A stretch of DNA of 18,858 nucleotides, taken from positions 533,823 to 552,680 of the forward strand of contig NW_019091360.1 of assembly GCF_001949145.1 (NCBI RefSeq), read 5' to 3'. The DNA comes from Acanthaster planci. Taxonomy: Eukaryota; Echinodermata; Asteroidea; Valvatida; Acanthasteridae. Under the pieces are notes generated by a model, which did not search any database, was not told where the DNA came from, and was given only the letters and a program-made list of their open reading frames with translations. Numbering within the stretch: the first letter of the stretch is position 1; each line of letters opens with the position of its first letter. Both the position numbers and the translations under genes were made by a program. Shown one piece after another: positions 7,765 to 18,315 of this stretch.

Positions 7765-8724
7765 ATGGGATTTGAAGTGGGACGTTTCCGCGGTGATGTG
7801 GATGAAGAGCTTATCTGCCCAATTTGTAGTGCAGTCTTAGAAGATCCCGTGCAGGCACCAGAATGTGAGCATGCCTTTTGTTCTGTATGTATCCATGAAT
7901 GGTTGAGCAGACAACGCACATGCCCAGTGGATCGCAATCCCATTTCTTCCCAGCAGTTGAAGCCAGTGCCCCGAATATTACGCAATTTACTGTCTCGCTT
8001 GTACATTGCATGTGATAATGCCAGCTTTGGGTGTTCGGCCGTCATCAAGCTTGATTCCCTTCAGCAACATCTAGAGGAGTGTGAACACAATCCCAAGCGA
8101 CCAGTCCAGTGTGAGCAAGGCTGTGGTATGGTCATTCCCAAAGATGAGCTCAAAACACACAACTGTGTCCGTGAACTAAGGGCTGTTGTCGAGGAACAAG
8201 CATCAAAGATAGGAGATTATCGGGCTGAAGTTGAGGATGTCAAACGCTCCCTGGCAGAACATCGCCATGAAATGCAAATGCTCAAGGATTACATACGAGC
8301 AATCAGAGTCTCAACACCAAATGCTAATCCATCAGTTCAGGCAATTGAAGATGAATTGGAAAACAATGAGATAGTGCGGTGGGTCAACACAGTTCCCTTA
8401 GCAAAGGTCACTCGTTGGGGAGGCATGATCTCAACCCCAGATGCTGTACTACAAGCTGTTATCAAGCGATCTCTCCAGGAAATCGGCTGCCCACCCCACC
8501 TTGCCACTGAGTTAATGGAGAACGCTCATGAACGCAATTGGCCACATGGCCTGTCGACTCTGGAGACACGACAAATGAATAGACACCTGTATGAGCGTTA
8601 TGTTACCAGGCGTATACCAGGCAAGCAGGCAGTACTTGTCATGGCATGTGACAATGTACACATGGGGGAAGAAATGTCGCTTGAACCAGGATTAGTCATG
8701 ATATTTGCACATGGCATTGAGTAA
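7765..8724 (+). CDS. RNF41: E3 ubiquitin-protein ligase NRDP1 (RNF41 orthologue)
   Basis: This is a complete 319-residue protein, close to the 317 residues of the vertebrate protein and alignable along its length. In vertebrates NRDP1 is a cytosolic RING E3 ligase that promotes turnover of ErbB3 and other substrates and binds the deubiquitinase USP8. The start at 7765 (MGFEVGRF) matches the family N-terminus; the eight upstream in-frame codons contain no ATG. The RING spans residues 18-56 with ligands C18, C21, C34, H36, C39, C42, C53 and D56, the C3HC3D set typical of NRDP1. Two zinc-finger-like segments follow (C83, C90, H102, C106; then C116, C120, H132, C134), a coiled coil at about 136-181, and the C-terminal USP8-interacting domain (about 185-319), which includes TRWGGMISTPDAVLQAVIKR and RIPGKQAV. 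The C-terminus is GIE. The frame is uninterrupted, unlike the multi-exon human gene, and shows no decay. Confidence 0.97.
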   Translation: MGFEVGRFRGDVDEELICPICSAVLEDPVQAPECEHAFCSVCIHEWLSRQRTCPVDRNPISSQQLKPVPRILRNLLSRLYIACDNASFGCSAVIKLDSLQQHLEECEHNPKRPVQCEQGCGMVIPKDELKTHNCVRELRAVVEEQASKIGDYRAEVEDVKRSLAEHRHEMQMLKDYIRAIRVSTPNANPSVQAIEDELENNEIVRWVNTVPLAKVTRWGGMISTPDAVLQAVIKRSLQEIGCPPHLATELMENAHERNWPHGLSTLETRQMNRHLYERYVTRRIPGKQAVLVMACDNVHMGEEMSLEPGLVMIFAHGIE

Positions 8725-10027
8725 TCTTGAACTGTTGAACGTACTGTCAGAAATTTGTCCTGTTATTAACAGTTGTATTTAATGTACAAAACATAACCTC
8801 TTTTAGTTGGCCAGATTTTTTGCAGTAATATGCTTGTCATGTTTTGTTTGTATGTTAATACTAACAGGCCACATAAATTTAACTGTAACATTTGTTGCTT
8901 GTACTTTTTGTCAAGGTCTACATGTACATGTACAGCAGCCAATTTCATCAAACATGGTATAACTTCACACCATGCGTAAGCCTTGTGCCACAAATTTGTG
9001 TTGTACACATGTTCATGTAGCTGTGCAGAATACTTTCTGTTAATTTACAAAAAGTTGCTTATTAGCTGCACATTTTGATTATTTCATGGGTGAATATGAT
9101 TATCACTTTTATGACGGCTGTTCCTTAGCAGTGTTAGAGCACTTACCAAACAGTCCTTGAATTACCCCAGCCTGGCGTTTGAAAAAAGTTCTGTCTTTTC
9201 TCTGAAAAATCCCAGAGTTCTCTCACAGCCAAACAAGTTTGTCATTTCCTCAAAGAAACAAAGTAATTTTTCCTGTTAATTTTAAGTTGAAAATAATGAT
9301 CCTTAACTAAACATGATTAAATGTAGTTAGTTACCAGTACAATGTACTTTCATCATCTTTACTTAGTGTTACACAACTTACTCTGTAGAATGATTGCATA
9401 AGTTATGCCATAAATGTGTTATACAAGTTACTGACTTACTGCATTAATTTCCTGAAATGTGTCATATTTTGTTGTACAATTACACATGTGACGTACAGAA
9501 AACGTGTGTAAGTGAAGTGACCCCATCATTTAACATTTCCTGACATTGGCTGCAGAGGTCTCATACATTTTACATGTAGCCTTTCACAAATACTACCCTG
9601 CTCATCAGGCCATGATGAGATCAACTTCTGAGTACACGTTTTGTGCACGTACACTTACACTGTACATGTACACCCCATACCGTGTACACTGTACACATGC
9701 ATCCAAAAGTTATGGTATAACCCATTCTTTGGTTTAGCACTCTAACAGACTGGTAATTGTAAACTTCTTTACATTGTATGTTGTGGTGATTTGAATGTGA
9801 TAAAACATACCTGTACCTGTGTACAGGTTCCTCGTGAAGTGCCCATTTTACAGGTAAAGTGGTCCCCTCCTTGAGTCCATTCCACTACATGTAGGCCATA
9901 GACCTGCTGCATGTACATGTATGAGATTGACCAGTGTGTAGTTGTACATTGTGTAGACTGTGAAAAAGCCCAAATATGTTGACCCTGGTAGAGTCGTTCA
10001 CAAATTTGTTAATATCTTCAGTATGTG
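8725..10027. other. Probable RNF41 3' UTR and downstream AT-rich DNA
   Basis: No gene is visible. T-rich, TACATGTA-containing sequence directly after the stop codon suits a long 3' untranslated region. An ATTAAA polyadenylation variant occurs at 9316-9321. The first exact AATAAA on the plus strand is at 11493-11498. The true transcript end cannot be fixed from sequence alone. Confidence 0.4.
9316..9321 (+). promoter_or_regulatory. Candidate polyadenylation signal (ATTAAA)
   Basis: This common variant of the polyadenylation hexamer lies about 590 bp after the RNF41-like stop codon, with GT-rich sequence nearby. Such hexamers are frequent by chance in AT-rich DNA, so the call is tentative. Confidence 0.25.
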
Positions 10028-10093
10028 AGTTTATAAAATGTAAGTCTTATTCTGTACATAAGTTTATAAAATGTAAGTCTTATTCTGTACATA
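10028..10093. repeat. Exact 33-bp tandem duplication
   Basis: The 33-bp unit starting agtttataaaatgtaag at 10028-10060 is repeated without a mismatch at 10061-10093. The identity of the copies suggests a recent duplication, probably by replication slippage. A shorter pair of ggtcagtctca words follows at about 10104 and 10125. Confidence 0.97.
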
Positions 10094-12896
10094 ACTGTGT
10101 TGGTCAGTCTCATGACTTAGGGGGTCAGTCTCACAGATTTTCTTGAAATTTTCTGATTTTTTTTTTCCACAAAACTCCAAAACCTAATTTTTAGTGTTTT
10201 TGATCATGCGGTTTGTGAGATACCCGAACAGGTCATTGAATTTTTGTACCGTATATTGGAAGCACAGTGAGTGCACTTTGGGCTTTCTTTTGGCAAAATT
10301 TCAAAAAAAATAATTTTGCACCCTGCAAGGGATCAGAGGTCAATGTTCTGTTTGCCTGACCTCATTCCTGTATTCCACATGACATCATTATGGTCTTTTA
10401 ACACACTGCAAAATTCCTTTGTGTTAAAATTTGATGCTACATGTATACAGAATTGCACTGAAGTTTCAACATGGCTGACTGTACAGTATGTTGGAATTTT
10501 AGCTGTCGCTGTGTGATTTGCAAACACAAGGGTTTCTCAGAGCTTTAATTTAAGATGTAATTCATGTCTACATACATGTACGTGTACGTACATGCATCTG
10601 TCACTTCTCTTGGGAGATACAGGTGTTCAAAGTCATAGAATTCATACAGATCAAAAGGTCAAAATTCAACAACTTTCCAAACCACATGACTTAAAGAACT
10701 ACAATCTTGGTTTTAGAAGTTTCTCTTCAGACTAAACAATTGTAGCAAATTTCCAAAAAATCTTTGAGATTGACCCAGAAAGTGTTGGATTTTACATTGA
10801 ATGACCCATAAAATGTATACAGAACTTCTGTGCACATACATGTATGTGGAAGTGTCCAGATGAATGTTAATGAAACCATTGATTACATTGCAAGTGCTAA
10901 GTCTGTTGCACAAGTCTGTTACCCAAATGTATGTGATATTAACAGCAGCTATGCAATGTGTTACTTGTACATGTTCATGTAAATGTTTGTATGTACATGT
11001 ATACATGTATGTGAAATGAAATTGATGTGGCCACTTTGACCAAAGAAGAATATCTACTATAGCATTTACATTAGTTGCTTTTCTATGCATAGAGCATAAC
11101 TGAATAAGGGTGGCAATTTGAGTGGATGTACATGTACATGTAGTTAATGGCTTAGAAAAATCACCATTTGAAGGCTTGTCTCATTTGACTTGAATTGATC
11201 TGCAGTGAAAAACCTAGTGCAAAGTAAATTGCCAATTTTTGTGAGGAAATGCATAGAGTTGATTTGAAAGCCAGTCAATAAGTTGTCACAGTTTGACTCA
11301 GTTAACAGCTTAATCAAAAGGTTTGATGATCTTAAGGTAAATTTGTACAAATGCTCAGTATCTAAGTATTTGTAATTCAAACCATTGCCTCTTTGTTGAA
11401 TTAATGAATTTTATTTCATTTTCAGACAAATGAACCCTTAACTAGGAATGTGTGCATTTGGACTACATGTACATGTATCAAACTTGTATATTAATAAACC
11501 TTCAGGTTATGAAGCTGTTGCACTTAAAGTTGATCCGTTCAAATCACGTTGGGTCATTGGTCATTTTACGAGTAACTGGGTATGAACAAAGGCAACCAGG
11601 ATATCTTCTAATTATACATGTAATTTATCTGAATATCTACGCGTGACTCTACACACAGGACTGCATGGCTTTTGGTACTAGTGATTGCATTTGAAGCAAG
11701 ATATGGGACGGAGAGAACCCCCCCCGCCTTTGTGTTGGTCATTGTTTGATCAGAATCTCAGGAATTCTTTACAGAGTTCAAGGGGGGGTGTGTTAGGTAA
11801 CAATAGTCTACAGTGTGTATAGGGATTGGACAGGTAAGGGGGGGTACCCCTCCGTCTCATACATGTATCTTGCCTGGTATAAGTGATTGACTTAAACTGA
11901 ACTTCTTACCAAAATATTCAGTCCTGAGTAGTAATAAAGAAACAATCAACTGACAGAGGTTTGTCAAACTTATTGATTGTGGATGGTAAACATGCATGAA
12001 TCTTTCATTATCAAAGGACGTGTGTACCGGTAGCTTACTCGGTGTTAAGTTATGATGTCATCTACATGTATTATATCACTTTGCTCTTGGTGATTGACTA
12101 ATAAATTGCACATGAATGAATACATTTATGAGGCTCATAGGCACTAGTAACTTCCAACCACTTACAATCTTGATATTGTCCTTATTCCTTTGTTAACATA
12201 CATGTGTCATCCATTGTTCAACTTTGAAACATTCACCATAGCTTTAGACACTTATATCGTACCAAAGTATAATGTAGGCTTTTGCCTCCTAGATATGTTT
12301 AATTTAAAGTCCTTTATTGTGTTAACACTTCTTGTTGTTAATCTGTTATTAGCTCCTGAAATAGAGCGCACTTGCTTCATTTTAGAGAAATGTTGTGCTG
12401 TTCTTAAAGTACATACATGTATACTTCAATCTTCCATGCAAAGTATATCAGCAAATTTCATACATATATGCCTGCCATTATGTTTAACCATGAAATTAAT
12501 ATTTGTCTTGTAGCTGGCATCCATAGGTGTTGCCAGGCAGGAGGTTGACACCCTCCTGATCATTGTCATTTTGGCGATATAGGTGGTTGTGAACAGTGCC
12601 ATCATGTAGAAAATATACATGTACATGTGTATTTATTTCCTCTTCACATTAAGTGGCCAGCTCACAGAGATGAAAATTTGTGATTCTAAAACTGACTCTT
12701 GAGGAAAATTTCAATTTGCACTGTACGCGTAATTATTCTCAAGATTCGAGAACAGAGTTTGTATTCTCTTTCGGAGGGTGTGGACCCTGAATGTAAGAGA
12801 TGCTTTAGTACACTTTCTTTGCCATTCAGGGGTAATAGTGTACATATATTTTTATATTTTATCAGTGTTATAACAAGTCATTTCAAGGAAGTGACT
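10094..12896. other. Long AT-rich interval without a recognised gene
   Basis: Open frames are short and lack motifs. TACATGTA-type clusters lie around 10570-10592, 10966-11013, 11127 and 11464. Homopolymer runs occur at 11718-11725 (C8), 11782-11788 (G7) and 11838-11844 (G7), the last overlapping the palindrome ggggtacccc. AATAAA hexamers occur at 11493, 11933 and 12100. The interval could include introns or 3' UTR of flanking genes, but nothing shows it. Confidence 0.4.
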
Positions 12897-13014
12897 TGAG
12901 TCAAGTCAGGTCAAGGACAGGTTGAGTCAAATTTATGTTTGAGTCAGTTTGAAACAGGTTTTTGAAGAATATCTATTAATTTAGTCCAAGAGGTAGTTAC
13001 TGGGCTGTGAGTCA
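12897..13014. promoter_or_regulatory. Cluster of four TGAGTCA (AP-1-type) motifs
   Basis: Exact TGAGTCA heptamers occur at 12897-12903, 12923-12929, 12940-12946 and 13008-13014, all in the same orientation. AGGTCAAGGACA, which resembles two nuclear-receptor half sites, sits between the first two. TGAGTCA is the consensus bound by Jun/Fos-type bZIP dimers. The cluster could be an enhancer, or simply a decayed tandem repeat with a gagtcaggtt-like unit, since the neighbouring bases are also similar. Confidence 0.4.
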
Positions 13015-13690
13015 GTTATCAGTAGTGTAGCAGGCAGGACTTGTTGGTATGCATCCACAACCCTTAACTGATGTGATCTGTGAACACAGCTGGGTTTGAA
13101 TTGTAGTGGTTTATTTGGGCTGCAAGGGTGAGGTCAAAAGACATGCAACTTCGTGCAAGGAGGCAGAAAGTTGGTATCACCAAAGCAAATGACAATAAGA
13201 AAAGGGAAACTCCTAAGTACATTGACACAACATACAGGACTGTTCAAATTACAATACACAAAAAACAAAACCTCATAAGGGAGTTAGTATACTGTTCTGT
13301 AAGTTTATTAGATCTTTCACTTGTCTGGAATTCAAAGCTATATTACATGCTGAATTCTAGACCAAAATGTCTTGTGCATTGATAGACCTTTTGTCTTTAA
13401 CCACTCACGAAGAGTCAGAGGACTGAGTTAAGTCTAATCCCAGCAAGCCTAGTAACTTCACATTTCTTCAACAAGGTACATGTAACATACTCTTATAAAA
13501 GCCATACACTACACTAAGTTCTTTACCAAATCCATTACACGAGAAGTTAGATTTGTACGACCAAACTTCTTTCCATCTTTCTCCGAGCAAAACTTGATTT
13601 ATCTACAATTACAGGCTTTACTAAATCATGAGGATGCTATTCTAACCTGAGCCTACAGAGGTGGACGGAAGAGGAGGCCACGTAGAATGC
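13015..13690. other. Interval without recognised features
   Basis: An 84-codon basic open frame starts at 13128 but has no recognised motif. Nothing else can be named here. Confidence 0.4.
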
Positions 13691-14580
13691 ATGCGTCATA
13701 TATTATCAGGAAGCATAAAGACGTACTCTTCACCAAAGATCTTATCGCGCCCAAAGCAGTGCAAGATGGGTAACGCTGCCAAAAAGGTGTAATTACTGTG
13801 GGTGCCATTTGAACAAACTATACGCCTGCACAGTGGATGTACAGGGGCAGCCGTGCACGCGCGTACCAGGTATGCGTGCCTTGCGCAGCGTCTGTACATT
13901 AACTAGACTTGAAATCAAGCCGTAATTTGCTGGATGTGGTCCACCTTCTTCGCGATGTGTACGCTGTGCGGTTCGGCAGCAATTTAATAACACGCGGGAA
14001 AGGTCAGTGCAACCTCGTTCCCCAATATGGGTGTCCGACTGTACCCAATTGAACATTTTGCAAGCCCTTTTGTGCACAACATATGGGCTTGCTACCAAAA
14101 TTGGATGAAGCACTTTGATTGGTTAAGAATCCTGATAATATGAATATTTATTTCAGTTGCAACTTGATTGGTCAGTTGAACGTTTATTAACAATAACCAC
14201 AGTCTCGTTCATTGAAGGTGTTTACATTATCCTAAAAGACGATTTGAATAAAAGCATTGATTCTCACCAGAAAAAGATGAAATAGATTGTTAACAGATTT
14301 CTTCTTGAATAGTTATGTATACTTTTTCTCTAAGCATCATATTAAAATGGAAATTAATGCAAGATATGAAAGAAACTGGCACTAATCAATGTAGACATCG
14401 CTATAAATAACGGATGAGTCTTCTGCAGCGTGATCTACTCATTGGCGCTCAACATGGAAATATATGAATCATGCAGTTCAGTTGTTGCATAACATGAAAA
14501 TCTATCCAGAATCAGGTTGATCACGTCGTACTTAAGGCGGCTACAGGGGTTGTAGGCCAACGTGTATGGGCGGCCAAAAA
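13691..14580. other. CpG-containing interval with CCAAT and TATA-like words
   Basis: From about 13840 to 14040 CpG is clearly commoner than in surrounding DNA. Downstream are two gattgg (inverted CCAAT) words at about 14118 and 14165 and a ctataaataa TATA-like word near 14404. This combination could be a promoter, but no coding exon is identifiable nearby. A short ATG frame at 13766 is treated as a separate observation. Confidence 0.3.
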
Positions 14581-15000
14581 GGCCAAAATTATTTTTAACA
14601 AAAATAAACAATACGAGCATCTAAAAAAAACAATTTAAATCTAAAAAAAACAATCACGAAAACCATTTGAGAAACAAATTATTAAAAATTTTAATAAAAA
14701 AAAGAAAAGTTACGTCACAAAAAAAAATTCACCAAAAATGAATAATCACGGGAGAACAACATTTTCTTATCAAAATGTATGGTAAAACAAAAAACAAACT
14801 CTAAAACATTTATAACAGAAATAATTCAAAAAATAAATAACCAACATCTGAAAACAATATGCCCCAAATAGTTCCCAAAGTGAAAACAGTAAATGAAAAT
14901 ACAAAATAATTGAAAAAAAAAAGAAACAAAATTGTCCAAACCATAGGTCGCCAGCAGTTCTTGAGAGAGATGTTCCTTGTCGCAGACGTTGTATGCCCTG
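14581..15000. repeat. A-rich low-complexity tract
   Basis: The plus strand is dominated by A-runs, including a direct repeat of atctaaaaaaaacaat at about 14619 and 14638. Open frames on the minus strand here are phenylalanine-rich products of the T-runs and not genes. It could be the eroded A-rich part of a retroposon, but no body is recognisable. Confidence 0.6.
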
Positions 15001-15878
15001 CAAACAAGTGCCCAGTTAAATAAAGACTTGATCTTGGGTGATGGAACGAAGCGCTGTGGAGGTATGTATCTGTATGAGTGGGTTTCCAGTAGACTTGGCG
15101 GGCAAGACAGCCATCCTGGTTTCTGGAAACCTGAACGTCAAAAAATGAGAAGTTGCAATCCTTTTCTTGCTCTATGGTGAATTTTGTGAGCTGATGGACT
15201 GGTGTAAATTCGAATATACAGTTCGCATATAAGTTCGGAATGTACCATTCTAAACGGGGTTTTGAATTTGATGTACGTTTTCGTGTGTATTCACAAAGTA
15301 GTTAAAATAAATAATTATTGTTTTCTCAGGTTTATTATTTTTATTGTAAGGTTTTCTGTACGTGTGTCTTTAGTAGGCCTATGTAGGTTTATGTTGAAAT
15401 AAGAACGTGCATAAAATACGTACAAAGAAAAGGAACACCACAAACCATATTGATGACAGAATAAAAATGAAATAACCAAAAACACTGTCCCACCCTGCAG
15501 CATGATGGATGCATTCACTGGAAATGTATGGATATGGAATAAGTTTGAATTAAAATTCTGGCATAGTTTGACCTTTCCGATAGAGGAGGATGAATAGGAA
15601 TGAGGTTAAAGAGAATAATTTGCACAAGTAAATAAAATATGATAATTAAAATAGAAAATGAGTCATCTTGTATGATGTCATGCTGTGGTGGTAGAATACT
15701 GACTGGGCACTTCGGTATTAAGTGAGCATCGATCTCAGACAATCCCCAGACAAGGAAGGGAACCGTGCGGTAGGTCGTGTGTACTCCGGAGGTGAGTGTC
15801 GAGTACTTCGGAAGCGATTGATACAATCAAAAGAACTCAATCATCGGACCAATGTGGGTGGTAATGGGGTATCTAAAG
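15001..15878. other. Interval without recognised features
   Basis: No gene, splice pattern or known repeat was found. A taggcctatgtagg word occurs at about 15374; such palindromic taggccta words are common in some marine invertebrate genomes. Confidence 0.35.
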
Positions 15879-15970
15879 ACCAATCACAATGGCAATTCTT
15901 AATTTCACCTTTTATGAAACTTAATTATATTTAAAACAATCTATTACGTAAAACTAGATAAAGATGCTAT

Positions 15971-16076
15971 TGACGTCAAAAGTACTACATATGTAGTTGA
16001 AGTCCCCCTCATATCAACCAAACTGAAAACAAAAGTCGTCGGGAGCATCCAACAGAAGCCTGTTTTGATGACGTCA
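15971..16076. promoter_or_regulatory. Pair of perfect CRE palindromes (TGACGTCA)
   Basis: TGACGTCA, the consensus for CREB/ATF bZIP factors, occurs exactly at 15971-15978 and 16069-16076, with centres 98 bp apart. Less than one copy is expected by chance in the whole window. CCAAT-box-like words flank the pair (15880, 16111 and an inverted copy at 16177). This resembles a promoter or enhancer, but no adjacent gene is identified. Confidence 0.4.
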
Positions 16077-16098
16077 TAATAGCGCTTCTCCAAGAGTT

Positions 16099-16200
16099 TG
16101 CAACACGTTGACCAATCACAATGCACAAAATCTGTCTACCCAATGTGCGTTTGGAAAGGTTCGACAGATTTTGGGCATTGTGATTGGCCAAGGCGTTGCA
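16099..16200. repeat. 38-bp inverted repeat carrying CCAATCACAATG
   Basis: The left arm 16099-16136 and right arm 16163-16200 are reverse complements at 34 of 38 positions, separated by 26 nt. Both contain ccaatcacaatg, which also occurs alone at 15880-15891. The structure could be a small foldback element or a symmetrical protein-binding region. Confidence 0.8.
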
Positions 16201-16703
16201 GAATCACCCGTGTTAAAGGTCTATTTCATTATTTGGGGGCGAAAGTGACCGCGTACTTGCTCGCACCTCACTGTGAATTAAAAGAGGTCGGACAGTGAGA
16301 GCGACTTGGAATTGCTTTCACATCGACAATCGCGGTTGATCAACACTGAATCATATGATTAAGTTCAACTGTCCCAATTTGAACCGGAGTAAGATTCTGA
16401 TACATTTCAGGCAGATGGCCACAGTCATTTGCCAAAAATGACATCTAACTTGCTGTACCCGTTTTTTCTCTGTTCTGCTATCCGCCCGAGCTGAAGTGCA
16501 CCCCCAGTCGGCGAAAGAAAGACATGTAGTTACAAGTCGAAGAAACTGAGAGTAAGGGATGGAGTTCTTACACTTGAGGGGGTGAGACGATTGGTAGTGC
16601 AGGTAGCTGTTCATTCATAACTGAATCTGCTTGCCCTGAAGAAGGTACTCATAAAGTTACCGAAAGCTTGGCAATCACATATTGCAGAGCACTGATTTGA
16701 TAT
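16201..16703. other. Interval without recognised features
   Basis: No gene or repeat could be named between the inverted repeat and the LTR-like sequence. Open frames of up to 87 codons carry no recognised motif. Confidence 0.35.
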
Positions 16704-17083
16704 TGTTACGGGCGCGAAATTTGGGAATTGAGTACACAATTGTCGACTCGGCGAGGATGGGCAAGCTGGAGAGATCGTCGTCGGTTCAAGAATAACAACA
16801 GGTTTATTGTCTCTCAACACTGCCTGTACACACCGTACCAGATGCGTGCGATCCTATGCATAAAACCTTAACGTTGAGGCATGTGCATTGCGAGCGAACG
16901 TTGAGTGAGACGCGCTCCTTACTCTGTGCGAGGTTGCTAGAACCTGTCACGATCTGAACCAGGTCTGAGCTGAGCCCCGTGCCCAAAGATCGTATAGTGC
17001 CGCGTGGCGGCGCAAGATGGGGAACTTCACCGTGATGACGCGTAAAATGTTTCATCAATGTCAAAGGAGAATGTGACCTGACA
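16704..17083 (-). mobile_element. LTR-like sequence of a retrotransposon, minus orientation
   Basis: Read on the minus strand, this about 380-bp stretch begins TGTCAGG and ends CGCGCCCGTAACA, the TG...CA termini of an LTR. An AATAAA hexamer (16808 to 16803) in gagacaataaacctgtt lies about 100 bp before the end, as expected for the R/U5 part. It is more CpG-rich than its surroundings. A matching target-site duplication was not found, and the right boundary (17060-17090) is uncertain. It may be a solo LTR, and its orientation is opposite to the gypsy pol fragment that follows. Confidence 0.45.
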
Positions 17084-17089
17084 TGTTAC

Positions 17090-18315
17090 TACAAAGGTGT
17101 GGAGAGGAATCTCACCTTCAAAATAGTTGATTCCAGTTAGTCTCCGTTGCTGTCACAACAGACATGTACAAAGATGAGCCTCATCAGCAAACAGGTTGAC
17201 GACACAATCAAAAGAACACAACATGAAACAGTGCCTCTGACCGAGGGCAACATTGTATCTGAGTTCAGCGATGTTTTCGAAGGGCTAGGATGCCCAGCAG
17301 GGGAATACCACATCGACATTGATCCTACCACGCAACTAGTCCAGAATGCACCACGTGGTGTTCCTGTTGCTATGAAAGATAAGCTACGTGAAGAGATATC
17401 TGAAATAGAGAAACGACGCATCATGGCAAAGGTTACCGAGCCTATAGCATGTCTCAGCAGCTTGGTTGTTGTCGATAAACCGGGAAAGATGCAGGTTTGT
17501 TTAGATCCACGAAACTAAATAAAGCTATCAAGTAACTCAAATATCAGATGCTGATTTCAGATTTCCATCATGCAAGTTAACCTCGATGAGGAGAACTCCT
17601 TCCTGACAACTTTTCTGGACCCCATTTGGCAGATACTGCTATCTAAGAATGCCGTTTGGAATAGCTTCTGCACCAGAAGAATACCAGCGACGACAGATTG
17701 AGATACTACAGAGGCTACTAGGTACAGCTGTAGTCACTGACGATATTCTGGTGCATGGCTGTGATGTGGTAGAACATGACAGGAATCTGAGATCACTGCT
17801 TCAGCGGGCAAGAGAAGCAAACCTAAAATTCAACTGGAAGAAAATCAGACTGCAGCTAGGTAAGGTGGCATACATGGGCCATAGCCCCAGTGTTGACAAC
17901 AAATGGAGTCCGTCCAGATCCAAGGAAAGTAGAGGCAGTACAGAACCTGTAGCGACCGGACTCGATGAAGGCAGTCCAGCGTCTGCTGGGATGTGTCAAC
18001 TACTGAGCATGAAAATTGTCAAGGCTCGCCGATGTGAGCGAGCCATTCTGAAAGTTTGACGGAGCAGACGACAGCCTTCACGTTGCAGTCACAAAAAGAA
18101 GCGACCCTTCAGTCGATAAATGATATGATTGCCAGTGCTTCAGTTATCTGGTACTAGTTGACTAGAAGAAAGAGGTCACAATACCGTGTGACGCGTCCAA
18201 GAAAGAGCTTGGAACAACCCACCTTCAGAATGGGCAACCAGTCGTGTTGCGTCCCAGCCCCTCACCTCTGTAGAGCAGAATTATGCACATGTAACCTGGA
18301 AATTTGCCCCGCTAA
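17090..18315 (+). pseudogene. Ty3/gypsy retrotransposon pol fragment, frameshifted
   Basis: Parts of a Ty3/gypsy polyprotein appear in order. The protease end (FKIVDS, then LLSQQTCTKMSLI) is at 17096-17180, with a stop at 17138. The reverse-transcriptase N-terminus (FSDVFEGLG, APRGVPVAMKDKLREE, VVVDKPGKMQVCLDPRN) runs to a stop at 17515-17517. After frameshifts come LRMPFGIASAPEEYQRR and VVTDDILVHG, whose two catalytic aspartates are at 17739-17744 after an unusual threonine. The thumb follows in another frame (TTNGVRPDPRKVEAVQ, MKAVQRLLGCVNY), then the start of RNase H (PCDASKKELG, LQNGQPV, SVEQNYAHV) near 18184-18300. Integrase, gag and matching LTRs are absent. It is a dead 5'- and 3'-truncated copy. 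Confidence 0.88.

Noticed and set aside
7728-8048. Minus-strand open frames opposite the RNF41 coding region
   Set aside because: They are antisense shadows of the conserved RING region.
14770-15007. Phenylalanine-rich minus-strand frames resembling membrane segments
   Set aside because: They result from T-runs on the minus strand of an A-rich tract, without a credible start or family match.
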